A stretch of DNA of 64,000 nt, from NCBI RefSeq assembly GCF_012290005.1, contig NZ_JAAXMS010000004.1:372001-436000 (forward strand), given 5' to 3'. Source of the DNA: Crateriforma spongiae. GTDB taxonomy: Bacteria > Planctomycetota > Planctomycetia > Pirellulales > Pirellulaceae. The notes beneath the pieces were generated by a model. It saw nothing but the letters and a program-made list of their open reading frames with translations. It was not told the origin of the DNA and did not search any database. The stretch's first letter is position 1. Each line of letters opens with the position of its first letter. Both the position numbers and the translations under genes were made by a program. Below, piece by piece: positions 1-9,261 of the stretch.

Positions 1-1283
1 CGCCACGGACGGCCACGGTGTTGGCGGAAACGGAGTCGGCGCTGCTGGAGATCCGTTGGCAAGGTCTGAAGCTATTGCGAAACGACCCGGGGTTTGCCGA
101 ACAGTTGGACCAGCATTACCGCAGCCAGTGGCTGCCCCTGCATTTGCGTGAAGTCCCCCTGCTGCGGCATTTGCCCGATGATCGCATGATCAAGGTGGTG
201 GCGGCGACTCAATTGCGATCGTTCGGGCGTCTGGCTTGGAACACCGAATATCGCAAGTCGCGAAAGCTGTCGCCAAAACAACAGATTGAATCGGAGCCGT
301 TGGTGATCCAGCAGGGCGGTTTGCCGACGGACCTGATCATCGTCCGCGCCGGATTCGGACGTCTGTGTCAGCCGCACGGCGACGGATTTCGCACGACGGC
401 ATACCTTGGCAAAGGACAGGTCTTTGCACTGGAGGAACTGGCCTACAACGCGACTCGGCCCGAAACTTCACCACCACGACCGATCCAGAATCAATTGCGG
501 GCGGTCGGGTTTCTGGACACGCTGAACATTCCCGCGGAAGTCTTCGCGACGGAGATTCTGCCTTTCGTGCGGCGCAGCGAACTGCCCGCCGACGTCGGGC
601 GACAGATGTTGCGTGATGACGATACCGGAGTATCCGGGGCCGCCAACCAATCCCAGGATCGGCGTCGACAGCCGCGCCGGGATAGCGAACCGTCGACTCG
701 TTTGCCCGTCGTGACGGATCATCGTGCCCAGCGTTTGGATTCGACGTCGATGCTGGAGTTCGTCGTTCAAGAACGATTGAACAATGGTCGCCAGGCGATG
801 GTGATCGATCTGGATCGGTGCACCCGCTGTGATGATTGCGTGAAAGCGTGTGCGGCGACACACGACGGAAACCCACGTTTCGCACGTACGGGTTTGCGGC
901 ACGACCAATTCCAGTTCGTCAACGCGTGCATGCACTGTACCGATCCAGTCTGCATGATCGGGTGTCCAACCGGCGCGATCCTGCGCGACGAAGCGACGGG
1001 GGTGATTCAGATTCACGAACCGATCTGTGTCGGTTGCAAGACCTGTGCCAACGCGTGCCCCTACGACGCGATCGAGATGGTGGAGATTGTTGATCGCGCT
1101 GGGCGGCCGTACCTGGATCAACAAAACGAAAAGCCCATCGGGAAAGCGGTCAAATGCGATCTGTGCATTTCGCAGCCCGGTGGCCCGGCCTGTGTCTCGG
1201 CTTGTCCGCATGATGCATTGGTGCGAATCGATCTGAGCGAAACGAGTGAACTGCAGACCTTGATGCGGGAGCGGCGTGAATGA
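1..1283 (+). CDS. Cyclic-nucleotide-binding / 4x[4Fe-4S] ferredoxin-type electron-transfer protein (5' partial)
   Basis: The frame is open to the window edge, so the true start probably lies upstream; the first visible start is a GTG at 18, which gives numbering for 421 residues. Residues about 60-190 resemble a cyclic-nucleotide-binding (CRP-like) fold. From residue 268 to about 400 there are four ferredoxin cysteine clusters (CTRCDDC, CMHCTDPVC, CVGCKTC, and CDLC followed by CVSAC), the pattern of DmsB/NrfC-type subunits that wire four cubanes. No signal peptide is visible, so it is probably cytoplasmic or at the inner face of the membrane. Its stop overlaps the next start by 4 bp (ATGA), so it is translationally coupled to a diheme b-type membrane protein and followed by a decaheme cytochrome c. 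The link of nucleotide binding to electron transfer is inferred; the ligand is unknown. Confidence 0.8.
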   Translation, partial: PRTATVLAETESALLEIRWQGLKLLRNDPGFAEQLDQHYRSQWLPLHLREVPLLRHLPDDRMIKVVAATQLRSFGRLAWNTEYRKSRKLSPKQQIESEPLVIQQGGLPTDLIIVRAGFGRLCQPHGDGFRTTAYLGKGQVFALEELAYNATRPETSPPRPIQNQLRAVGFLDTLNIPAEVFATEILPFVRRSELPADVGRQMLRDDDTGVSGAANQSQDRRRQPRRDSEPSTRLPVVTDHRAQRLDSTSMLEFVVQERLNNGRQAMVIDLDRCTRCDDCVKACAATHDGNPRFARTGLRHDQFQFVNACMHCTDPVCMIGCPTGAILRDEATGVIQIHEPICVGCKTCANACPYDAIEMVEIVDRAGRPYLDQQNEKPIGKAVKCDLCISQPGGPACVSACPHDALVRIDLSETSELQTLMRERRE

Positions 1284-2218
1284 ACCGTTCTTCGTCAAAC
1301 ACCACCGGCAATCCGTCGGCGGCATCGACCATGCGTCGTGGTCTGGGCTGGGCGACAGCAACATCGGCCAAGGCACTGGACCGGCTGGGGATGCGGACCG
1401 TTTGGACACAGCGGCAACGGCGGCGATGGGTTTCGCTGGCAAGCACTGTTTTGATTGCTTTGGTCTACGCCGCTTTCCATCGTGAAGTGGTCTCTTCGCT
1501 GGGGGATGCCCGCTGGTTGTCGGGATTCACACTGGCGGCATGCTTGGGTCTGTTGGTGATGATCGGAATGCGTCGGCGGATCCCGGTTTTACCGCTGGGC
1601 AACGTCAGCACTTGGACTCAAGTTCACATTTACACCGGTTTGTTCGCCGCGTTGGTGTACGTCACGCATGTACCGGTTCTGGTCGGCGACGGCTGGTTGG
1701 AGGGGACGTTGTCAGTCGCGTTCTTGGCGACCAGCCTGAGCGGATTTTACGGGCTGTACGCCAGCCGAACGGTTCCGCGACGCATCAGTCGTGTCGGAGA
1801 AGAGATTCGATTTGACCAATACGGTTGGCATCGCAGCCAATTGCACGACGCCGCGACGCGTGTCATCAGCGAGCTCAGTGACGGGGATGCCGCGCGGATC
1901 GTCAAAAGAGTCTTCGAAGACAAAGTGCAGCCGTACTTGGCTCGGCCGCTGTGTTTGTCGCAGCGACTGTATCCGACGCCACGACTCAGACAAAATTTGT
2001 TGGCCGATCTGAATCACCAACGCCGGTATTTGGACGAGGCGTCCACCCTGGCTGTGGATCAGATGATGGGATTGGTACGCCGCCGTGATCAGGTGGATTT
2101 CCAGTACGCGCTGCAGTGGCGACTGCGAATCTGGGTCGCCGCACACGCCACGTTGTCGATCGTGTTGGTGGTGTTGGCCACCGTTCATGTTGTCATCGCC
2201 ATCGGCATCACGGGGTAG
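1280..2218 (+). CDS. Putative diheme b-type cytochrome membrane protein
   Basis: A 312-residue protein with about five hydrophobic segments (near residues 51-68, 80-97, 113-135, 142-160 and 286-310). Two of them carry a pair of histidines exactly 14 residues apart: H116/H130 and H289/H303. Paired histidines at this spacing in two helices are how cytochrome b-type proteins hold two bis-His hemes across a membrane. Between them is a soluble loop of roughly 120 residues (165-285). I do not recognise a named family. The start overlaps the upstream ferredoxin-type gene by 4 bp and the stop is 9 bp before the decaheme cytochrome gene, so it is the likely membrane link of a three-gene electron-transfer operon. 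The heme assignment is inferred from histidine spacing. Confidence 0.72.
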   Translation: MNRSSSNTTGNPSAASTMRRGLGWATATSAKALDRLGMRTVWTQRQRRRWVSLASTVLIALVYAAFHREVVSSLGDARWLSGFTLAACLGLLVMIGMRRRIPVLPLGNVSTWTQVHIYTGLFAALVYVTHVPVLVGDGWLEGTLSVAFLATSLSGFYGLYASRTVPRRISRVGEEIRFDQYGWHRSQLHDAATRVISELSDGDAARIVKRVFEDKVQPYLARPLCLSQRLYPTPRLRQNLLADLNHQRRYLDEASTLAVDQMMGLVRRRDQVDFQYALQWRLRIWVAAHATLSIVLVVLATVHVVIAIGITG

Positions 2219-2227
2219 GGCAGTCGT

Positions 2228-4210
2228 ATGCGTCGTGGTGATCTTGCCCTGCCCAAGCCCCCGTCAATGGATCGACCGTCCGGTCGTTTCCAGTGCGGTC
2301 GATTGGGTGAAAAGGATGCGTGTTCCGGTGGCCCCGGGGCGCAGGGACGTTGTCCGCTTGCGATGGTCTCCGGTGCAAGCCCCTGTCGCGTTCGGCGGAC
2401 TTGGAAAGGTCGCAAACGGTTGATCGGCGGCGGGGTGATCGCGGCAAGCTTGATGCTGTTGATCATCGCCGGCTTATTGGCGGGGCCTGAAACGGTGATA
2501 CGACCGGGGCCGCTTTCGACGCCGCATGCGCAGATCTTGGCGGGCAGCCTTCACGGATCCGGCGCAAACTCTGGTGCCGCAGATTGTCGTGCCTGTCACG
2601 CGGTGGATCCCAGTTCACTGGCCGATTGGTTCGGTTTGGCTTCTGGCCACGGATCGAAACACGACGATGCAGCCGACGCGCAATCGCAACTGTGCTTGGA
2701 TTGTCACGCCAAGACGATCGATCGTGCCACGGCTCTGGCGGCTCACAACTGGACGCCCACGCAGCAACAGCAGATCACCGCACGCTTGATCGATCGTCGC
2801 CGCGATGGCCGGCCGACGGTTTCGCTGGCGTCGTTCTCCCCGGCCGTTTGGCTGGGTGGCGAAGCGGATCCGACACCGGGCACGATGCACGCGGATGTGC
2901 AGTGCAGTGTCTGCCATCGGGAACATCACGGCGATGATCGCAGTTTGGTCGCGATGTCCGACCAGCAGTGCCAAAGTTGCCACATCGAAGCGTACGGCGA
3001 TTTCGCGTCGGGTCATCCAGAATTTCGTGGCTATCCGTACCGCCGTGATACGGCAGACGCGAAAGAATCAGGACGTCGTCGCGTGGCGTTTGACCACGCC
3101 AGTCACCAAGTGAAGCATTTCCCGGCGACACGACGCGATGGCGTTGCGGCCGCCTTTGATTGTCAGGCGTGTCACCAACCGCGGCTTGCAAGTCTGGGTG
3201 GCCAGCCGTTTGCCGAATTCCACAACGTGGATTACCGGGCCGCATGCGCGGAATGTCATGATGCGTCGTTAATGGCAGCGGCATCGCCGGGGATCGTGGC
3301 CTTGTCATTGCCGTCGCTGCCCGATGATGTGGTCGCCGCGATGGCCGGTTCCGGTCAACGAATCCGCTGGCCCGATGCGGCGACGGGCTTTTTGGACGGC
3401 CAGATGTCGGCTTTGCAATCGCTGTTGTTGCGTGGCGACGGCTGGACGGAATCCCAGATCGCAAGCGTTCAGGATCTGTCGCTGTTGGACCCGTATGACG
3501 ACGGCGATTTGCGATTAGCAACCAATCTGGCCGCGACGGTCGCGCGATTGATCCAGGCGATTGCTAAGGGTGGGCAGCCCGAGTTGCTTCGCCGTTTGGT
3601 CGACGCTGGGTGTGAACCAGACGTTGCATCGGAGCTGGCGAAGTCTTTGGCACCACAAATGGTTCAGGCGTTGAAGTCACACTGGTTCGATGCATCGAAC
3701 ACGGACGCGGACACGGAGCGGTTCGACAGTGACACGCTATTATCGCTGGGCGGATGGTACCGCGATGATTTTCTGCTGAAGCTCGCTTACCGCCCGACCG
3801 GGCACGCCGATCCCGTTGCGACCGCAATGTTATCGATGGTCCGATCGGAACGTCTGGACGAATCCGTGGTTCAGCGGATTTTGGCGGATCCCGTGGTGAA
3901 GGCTTGTGCGCAGTGTCACGACGGGGCGTCGGCGGATCCGATGCGTTTGATTGGAAACGACCGGTGGAAAGAACCGATGACGCTGGATGACGGTCATCGG
4001 TTCTCACACGGACCGCATTTGAAGATCGCGGGGCTGTCGGATTGCCAGCACTGTCACCGCGTGGATGAATCGGCGGTGATGGATTCGCCCGGCCAGCGAG
4101 TGAACGCTGTGGGTTTTGCAGAGATGAGCAAGGCGGATTGTGCGGTGTGTCATCGCCCAGGTGCGGCACCGGACGGTTGCGTGCAGTGCCACCGGTATCA
4201 CCGTCATTGA
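2228..4210 (+). CDS. Decaheme cytochrome c, membrane-anchored
   Basis: A 660-residue protein with ten CxxCH heme-attachment motifs: CRACH (from residue 120), CLDCH, CSVCH, CQSCH, CQACH, CAECH, CAQCH, CQHCH, CAVCH and CVQCH at the extreme C-terminus. One hydrophobic segment near residues 66-86 follows an Arg/Lys-rich stretch, so the heme part should be periplasmic and tethered by this helix. A 65-residue N-terminal extension is unusual; an in-frame ATG at 2363 is an alternative start. Between hemes 6 and 7 there is a heme-free stretch of about 200 residues. It is the last gene of the operon with the iron-sulfur and b-type proteins and would accept or donate electrons on the periplasmic side. 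The substrate is not evident. Confidence 0.85.
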   Translation: MRRGDLALPKPPSMDRPSGRFQCGRLGEKDACSGGPGAQGRCPLAMVSGASPCRVRRTWKGRKRLIGGGVIAASLMLLIIAGLLAGPETVIRPGPLSTPHAQILAGSLHGSGANSGAADCRACHAVDPSSLADWFGLASGHGSKHDDAADAQSQLCLDCHAKTIDRATALAAHNWTPTQQQQITARLIDRRRDGRPTVSLASFSPAVWLGGEADPTPGTMHADVQCSVCHREHHGDDRSLVAMSDQQCQSCHIEAYGDFASGHPEFRGYPYRRDTADAKESGRRRVAFDHASHQVKHFPATRRDGVAAAFDCQACHQPRLASLGGQPFAEFHNVDYRAACAECHDASLMAAASPGIVALSLPSLPDDVVAAMAGSGQRIRWPDAATGFLDGQMSALQSLLLRGDGWTESQIASVQDLSLLDPYDDGDLRLATNLAATVARLIQAIAKGGQPELLRRLVDAGCEPDVASELAKSLAPQMVQALKSHWFDASNTDADTERFDSDTLLSLGGWYRDDFLLKLAYRPTGHADPVATAMLSMVRSERLDESVVQRILADPVVKACAQCHDGASADPMRLIGNDRWKEPMTLDDGHRFSHGPHLKIAGLSDCQHCHRVDESAVMDSPGQRVNAVGFAEMSKADCAVCHRPGAAPDGCVQCHRYHRH

Positions 4211-4215
4211 TGGGT

Positions 4216-4335
4216 GGACGCTACTTTCGCGGAGCGAAAGGCGACGATGTGAACGGCTGGTAAAGATGGTTGGACGCTACTTTCGCGGAGCGAAAGGCGA
4301 CTTTGTGAGCGGCATGGGCGCTAGCCGCGGGTCGG
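4216..4335 (+). repeat. Two tandem copies of the GCGAAAG hairpin repeat plus flanking unit
   Basis: Copies at 4216-4245 and 4272-4301 read GACGCTACTTTCGCGGAGCG then AAAGGCGAC. Each folds as CTTTCGC/GCGAAAG with a short loop. The second copy is followed (4302-4335) by the inverse of the CCGCGGCTAGCG unit seen at other copies. They lie between the convergent decaheme cytochrome and glutathione peroxidase genes. Confidence 0.85.
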
Positions 4336-4387
4336 GGTGTTTGTCCGGAACGACCCGGCGGTAGCGCGCAGGGGATCAGAATTGGCG

Positions 4388-4963
4388 TTACTTCTTGGCC
4401 AATTCGGCTTCGACGGCTTTCACGACGATTTTGTCATCGGGCTTGGTACGAGGCTCGAAGCGGTTGACCAAGTTGCCTTCGCGGTCGATCAAGAACTTTT
4501 CAAAGTTCCAAGAAACCTTGCCGGCTCCCTTCGGCTTGACGTCTTGGCTGGTCAGGAATTTGTACAACGGAGCGGCGTCGTCACCGTTGACTTCCAGCTT
4601 GCTGAACATCGGGAAGCTGACGTTGTATTCGCCGGTGCAGAATTCCAGGATCTTCGATTCTTCCCACGGCTCTTGGCCGGCGAATTGGTTGCACGGGAAT
4701 CCTAGGATCACAAATCCTTGATCCTTGTATTTCTCGTACATCGCTTGCAGGTTTTCGTACTGCGGGGTCAAGCCACACTTGCTGGCGACGTTGACGATCA
4801 GCACGACGTTGCCTTCGTAGTTTTCCAAATCGACCGATTCGCCTTCGATGTTTTTGACTTCGAAGTTCAACGCACATTCGTGCTCGTCTGATTCGGCCTT
4901 GTCGGCGCGGGCGGAGGTGGTCATTAGGGCGGTCGCAACCAGGCAGGACAGGAACAAACGCAT
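4388..4963 (-). CDS. Glutathione peroxidase family protein, exported
   Basis: A 191-residue thiol peroxidase of the GPx family. Residues 1-20 form a signal peptide ending SARA, so the enzyme is exported. The catalytic set is visible: C63 in VASKCGLTPQY, Q97 in the FAGQEP motif, and W152/N153 in WNFEKF. C91 in the FPCNQ motif is a plausible resolving cysteine, as in thioredoxin-dependent GPx enzymes. Being cysteine- rather than selenocysteine-based and periplasmic, it more likely uses a thioredoxin-like donor than glutathione (inferred). It stands alone, convergent with the cytochrome operon, and would remove peroxides in the periplasm. Confidence 0.92.
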   Translation of the reverse strand: MRLFLSCLVATALMTTSARADKAESDEHECALNFEVKNIEGESVDLENYEGNVVLIVNVASKCGLTPQYENLQAMYEKYKDQGFVILGFPCNQFAGQEPWEESKILEFCTGEYNVSFPMFSKLEVNGDDAAPLYKFLTSQDVKPKGAGKVSWNFEKFLIDREGNLVNRFEPRTKPDDKIVVKAVEAELAKK

Positions 4964-5300
4964 GGGCAGAATTCCAGGGTTGGAAAGGAAGTGATGGAAC
5001 AGGAGATCGGGTGAACGTCGGCGTGGCCGTGCGAAGTTTGAGCCTCGAGAACGGGCGTCCGACTCGGGCGAAACTCGTCGGATCGTGCCGACAAGGCCGC
5101 CCGGAATATTTTCAAGTTCTGGGGTGAGTATACCGCCAGTGCTAGTGGCGACGGCCTCGTGGTCCGATTACGTTTTGATTTCTTCCCCTAAGCCGCGGTC
5201 CAAGGTTGACGGACGAACCGTTTACCCCCAGCATCCGCGATCTGCCATTCCTTCCGAATTTCATCCCACCTGAAATCGTTCCAACCCAGGAGACTCGTCT
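4964..5300. other. Intergenic region between divergent gpx and MFS genes
   Basis: 337 bases upstream of both the peroxidase and the MFS transporter, so both promoters should lie here. An AGGAGA ribosome binding site precedes the GTG start at 5301. I see no gene, RNA or clear operator. Confidence 0.6.
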
Positions 5301-6890
5301 GTGGATTTTGCACGTGGAAAATTGATGCTGGCCAGCTTTTTAACGCTGGTCGCATCGGGCATCGGGTTCGCCACCAGGACGGCGGCCGGTGGTCCTTGGG
5401 AACGCGAATTCAATATCGGGGGAGGTCAATTCGGCGCGATTCTTGGGGCAGGGTTCCTGGGATTCGGGTTGATGATTTTCTTTGGCGGCATCTTGGTCGA
5501 AAAGTTCGGCTACAAGAAATTGCTGATGCTGGCGTTCGTATTGCACTTGGTCAGTGCCATCATGCTGTTCATCGCCAACCCGCTGTTTGACGGATGGCGT
5601 GAATCGGATCCGGAGAACGCGACGCAGAACGTGTTCAACGTTTTGTTCTGGAGTGCGTTCCTGTTTTCCATTTGTCAGGGGTTGTATGAAGCAGTCATCA
5701 ACCCGCTGATCGCCCAGTTGTATCCGGACAATAAAACACACTATTTGAATATCTTGCACGCCGGATGGCCCGCCGGGATGATCGTCGGCGGTCTGTTTGC
5801 GGCCGGGTTTATCGGCGAAGAAGCTTGGTTCACCGAATTGCCCTGGCAATGGGCCTTGGCCAGCTTTGCGATTGTCGTCATTGCTTACGGCATCATGGTG
5901 ATCCCGGAAAAGTTCCCCGAGACGGTGGGCGAATCCAGCAGCGACTTTGCGACGGTTTTCTCGTGCTTCGCTTCGATTCCTTTCCTGGTGCTGATCGTCC
6001 TGCACGCGTTGATCGGCTACATGGAACTGGGCGTCGATTCGTGGATGACGAAGCTGATGGAGAATCTGTTGCCCAACTCGGTGCTGATTCTGGTTTACAC
6101 GTCGATGTTGATGTTTGTGCTGCGGTTCTTTGCCGGCCCGATCGTCCACAAGATCAACCCGATCGGATTGCTGTTGGGCAGTTCGGTGATCGCGTGCTTG
6201 GGACTGTTGTGGTTGGGTTCGCCGATCCAAAGCGTCGGCATGATCTTTGTCGCCGCGACGTTCTATTCGCTGGGTAAGGCGTTCCTGTGGCCGACGATGT
6301 TGGGGGTCGCGGGCGAACGGTATCCGCAAAGTGGATCGGTCGCGATGGGGGCCCTCGGGGCGGCCGGGATGTTGTGCGTCGGCCAGATCGCCGGCCCGCG
6401 GATCGGGACGCAGCAAGGGTTTTCGATGAGCGAGAATCTGCAACAGACCGCTCCGGAAACGTTCGAGCGTTACGCCGAACCCGAAGCCATCACCGCCTGG
6501 GGTTACGAGTACCAGCCTTTGGACGCGGCAAAGTTGAACGCGGCCAATGGGGCGGAGCTGGGCGAAGACGGCAAGCCGGTTTCGACCAAGGCGTTGGCCG
6601 ACGCTGAACTGATCGATCCGGAAGAAAAGAAAGTCTTGTTGGCCAACGCCGACACGGATTTCCCGGCCGTCCAGGATTCGTATCTGTTCGGCGGCCGTCG
6701 TGCGTTGACGCTGACGTCCTATGTGCCGGCGACGATGGCGATCGGGTTCTTGGGACTGCTGATCTATTACCGATCGATCGGCGGTTACAAGGCGATCAAG
6801 ATCGATCATGAGCATGAGGATGCGGAGGTCCCGGTGCCTCACGAGGCGACCGAGGATCCGCTGGAACGCCCGGCACCGACCGAGTATTAG
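5301..6890 (+). CDS. Major facilitator superfamily transporter
   Basis: A 529-residue integral membrane protein with about twelve hydrophobic segments in two halves. The loop after helix 2 holds VEKFGYKK, a degenerate form of the MFS motif between helices 2 and 3, and GGLFAAGFIGEE follows the helix 5 region. A soluble insertion of roughly 100 residues (about 375-475) lies before the last helices, and the tail is acidic. The start is GTG, preceded by CCCAGGAGACT. The substrate cannot be told from sequence; similarity is to the general sugar/nucleoside-type MFS. It is a single gene ahead of a repeat block and aspS. Confidence 0.82.
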   Translation: MDFARGKLMLASFLTLVASGIGFATRTAAGGPWEREFNIGGGQFGAILGAGFLGFGLMIFFGGILVEKFGYKKLLMLAFVLHLVSAIMLFIANPLFDGWRESDPENATQNVFNVLFWSAFLFSICQGLYEAVINPLIAQLYPDNKTHYLNILHAGWPAGMIVGGLFAAGFIGEEAWFTELPWQWALASFAIVVIAYGIMVIPEKFPETVGESSSDFATVFSCFASIPFLVLIVLHALIGYMELGVDSWMTKLMENLLPNSVLILVYTSMLMFVLRFFAGPIVHKINPIGLLLGSSVIACLGLLWLGSPIQSVGMIFVAATFYSLGKAFLWPTMLGVAGERYPQSGSVAMGALGAAGMLCVGQIAGPRIGTQQGFSMSENLQQTAPETFERYAEPEAITAWGYEYQPLDAAKLNAANGAELGEDGKPVSTKALADAELIDPEEKKVLLANADTDFPAVQDSYLFGGRRALTLTSYVPATMAIGFLGLLIYYRSIGGYKAIKIDHEHEDAEVPVPHEATEDPLERPAPTEY

Positions 6891-6934
6891 ACGGCTGGAA
6901 GAAGCCTCCCCGGAAGCTGGTTCGAGCTGAAGCG

Positions 6935-7258
6935 GCTGCTTATTCCCTTTACCCTCCCTCCGGGAGGGTCGAGCCTTAGCGAGGGAGGGCGGGATTTCCA
7001 AAGAACCCTCCCCGGAATCTCGTCCCTCGATTCCGACCCTCCCGCGGGGCGGGAGGGTGAAGGTGGTGCTGGGCCGAACACGCGATTGCCTGTTTACCCT
7101 CCCTCCGGGAGGGTCGAGCCTCAGCGAGGGGAGGGCGAGATTTCCGAAGAACCCTCCCCGGAATCTCGTTCCTCGATTCCGACCCTCCCGCGGGGCGGGA
7201 GGGTGAAGGTGGTGCTGGGCCGAACGCGATTCCCTATTCACCTTCCCTCCAGGAGGGT
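6935..7258 (+). repeat. Tandem CCCTCC-rich intergenic repeat (two full copies and a fragment)
   Basis: Copies at 6935-7087 and 7090-7230 are nearly identical; a fragment follows at 7232-7258. Each contains CCCTCCGGGAGGG, then CCCTCCCCGGAATCTCG, then an inverted repeat ACCCTCCCGC with GCGGGAGGGT. The same element recurs at 13398-13600 and 16116-16290. It fills most of the 541-base gap between the MFS gene and aspS. Confidence 0.85.
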
Positions 7259-7431
7259 GGATTCGCAGCCGAACCCGCTGGCATCCGGTCGTGCCGGCTT
7301 TCGCTTCTCGAAAGCGGCGGGCCGATGAAATCAGTCCCGTTCACGCGGCCGGATTGGTGGCTAGAATCTTCGGCTTTCCAAAAATCTCGGCACCGCCGAT
7401 CCAGCCAGCCAACCACGAGAAACGATTCCCC

Positions 7432-9210
7432 GTGCTCAGGACCCACAACTGCGGCCAGCTCCGCAAATCAGACGTCGGAACGGAAGTCACCCTATGCGGC
7501 TGGGTCGAAAGCAAACGCGACCACGGCGGTGCGGTCTTCATCGATTTGCGTGACCGATACGGCATCACTCAAGTCGTCATCGGGCCTCCGGAAGCCGACA
7601 AAACGCTGATCGACCAAGCCGGACACGTGCCTGCCGAAAGCGTCATCCTGATCCGCGGCAAGGTTTCCGACCGTTTGGAAGGCAAGACCAACGAAAAGCT
7701 GCCGACCGGGGAAATCGAAGTCCGCAGCGAGCATTTCGAGATACTGAATGCCGCGGCCACGCCGCCGTTCACCCCGGGCCAGGCTGAATTGCCGGGCGAA
7801 GATCTGCGGCTGAAGTATCGCTTTTTGGATTTGCGTCGCACCGAGATGCAGCGGGCGATGGTCTTGCGCAGCCGCATCGTCAAAATCATGCGAGACTATT
7901 TTGCCCAGCACGATTTCATCGACGTCGAAACGCCGATCCTGGGCCGCAGTACCCCCGAAGGCGCCCGCGATTACTTGGTGCCCAGCCGAGTTCATCCCGG
8001 GCAGTTTTATGCACTGCCGCAATCGCCTCAGCTGTACAAACAGATTTTGATGGTCGCCGGTTTTGACCGCTATGTCCAAGTCGCCAAGTGTTTCCGCGAC
8101 GAAGACTTGCGGGCCGACCGCCAACCGGAGTTCACGCAACTGGACTTGGAAATGTCCTTCGTTGACGCGGACGACATCATGAGCCTGATCGATGGATTGG
8201 TCGCCGCGACGGCCAAGGAAGTCCTGGGCAAAGACATCTCGTTGCCGTTGCCGCGGATGACGTACGAAGAAGCGATGCGTCGTTTCGGCAGCGACGCACC
8301 CGACCTGCGGTTCGGCATGGAAATCGTCGACGTCACCGATGTGGCCAAGAAGACGGAATTTCGCGTGTTCCGCGGAACCGCCGACGCCGGCAAATTCGTT
8401 CGCGGCATCAACGTCAGGGACGCGGCGGATAAGTATTCACGCCGCCAGATCGACGAGCTGACCAGTTGGGTTCAAAACGACTTTGGTGCCAAGGGGTTGG
8501 CTTGGTTCCGTGTCGAAGAAGACGGATCACTGTGGAGCCCGATTGCGAAGAACTTTGACGCCGAACATCTGGCGGAGATCAAGGAAAAACTGGACGGCCA
8601 GCCCAACGACTTGCTGATGTTCTTGGCCGACACCTGGGACGTGACATGCCGTGGATTGTCGGGGCTGCGTAAACGCATGGCCGTCGAATTGGAATTGTTC
8701 TCGCCCAACGATCTGAATTGCAGTTGGGTGACCGAGTTCCCGATGTTCGAACGTGACGAGGAATCCGATCGCTATGTCGCGATGCACCACCCGTTCACCG
8801 CGCCGCTGGCGGACGATTTGCCGCGTCTGAAGGACCAGCCCGAAAAGTGTCACGCCCAAGCATACGACTTGGTGATCAACGGCAGCGAAGCGGGTGGCGG
8901 TACGATCCGGATTCATGACCCCGGCGTCCAGCAACAAGTGTTCGACTTGCTGGGGATCGACGAGGAAACCGCCAAAGATCGCTTCGGTTTCTTGCTGGAT
9001 GCACTGAAATATGGTGCGCCACCGCACGGCGGGATCGCGCTGGGCGTTGACCGCTGGGTGATGCTGTTCGCGGGCTTGGAGAACATTCGCGAAGTCATCG
9101 CGTTCCCCAAGACTCAAAAGGCTTCGGACTTGATGACCGAAGCGCCGGGCGAAGTGGACGGCCAACAGTTGGAAGAACTGCACCTGCGCACGATCAAGGC
9201 GAAGAACTGA
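7432..9210 (+). CDS. aspS: Aspartate--tRNA ligase
   Basis: Class II aminoacyl-tRNA synthetase that charges tRNA-Asp (or tRNA-Asp/Asn). The frame is open back to 7291, but homology begins at LRTHNCGQLRKSDVG, so the GTG at 7432 is preferred; it gives 592 residues, the usual bacterial length. Seen in order: the OB-fold anticodon domain (about 1-110), motif 2 with FRDEDLRADRQPEFTQLD, the bacterial GAD insertion (about 290-410), and motif 3 GGIALGVDR near the C-terminus. The last holds V where GLDR is more common. It stands alone between repeats and a sulfatase. Confidence 0.96.
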   Translation: MLRTHNCGQLRKSDVGTEVTLCGWVESKRDHGGAVFIDLRDRYGITQVVIGPPEADKTLIDQAGHVPAESVILIRGKVSDRLEGKTNEKLPTGEIEVRSEHFEILNAAATPPFTPGQAELPGEDLRLKYRFLDLRRTEMQRAMVLRSRIVKIMRDYFAQHDFIDVETPILGRSTPEGARDYLVPSRVHPGQFYALPQSPQLYKQILMVAGFDRYVQVAKCFRDEDLRADRQPEFTQLDLEMSFVDADDIMSLIDGLVAATAKEVLGKDISLPLPRMTYEEAMRRFGSDAPDLRFGMEIVDVTDVAKKTEFRVFRGTADAGKFVRGINVRDAADKYSRRQIDELTSWVQNDFGAKGLAWFRVEEDGSLWSPIAKNFDAEHLAEIKEKLDGQPNDLLMFLADTWDVTCRGLSGLRKRMAVELELFSPNDLNCSWVTEFPMFERDEESDRYVAMHHPFTAPLADDLPRLKDQPEKCHAQAYDLVINGSEAGGGTIRIHDPGVQQQVFDLLGIDEETAKDRFGFLLDALKYGAPPHGGIALGVDRWVMLFAGLENIREVIAFPKTQKASDLMTEAPGEVDGQQLEELHLRTIKAKN

Positions 9211-9261
9211 TATCTTGGGCGGCGAACAAGATTCGCCATCACTGCCCAGGAGACTGTTCTG

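Noticed and set aside
5340-7241. A 633-residue open frame antisense to the MFS gene
   Set aside because: Composition (Gln/Arg/His-rich) and perfect overlap with a gene having clear membrane helices show it to be a shadow of GC-rich codon use.
6935-7258. Possible CRISPR array in tandem GC-rich repeats
   Set aside because: Repeat units are about 150 bp, adjacent without unique 30-40 bp spacers, and recur elsewhere as mosaics; no cas genes.
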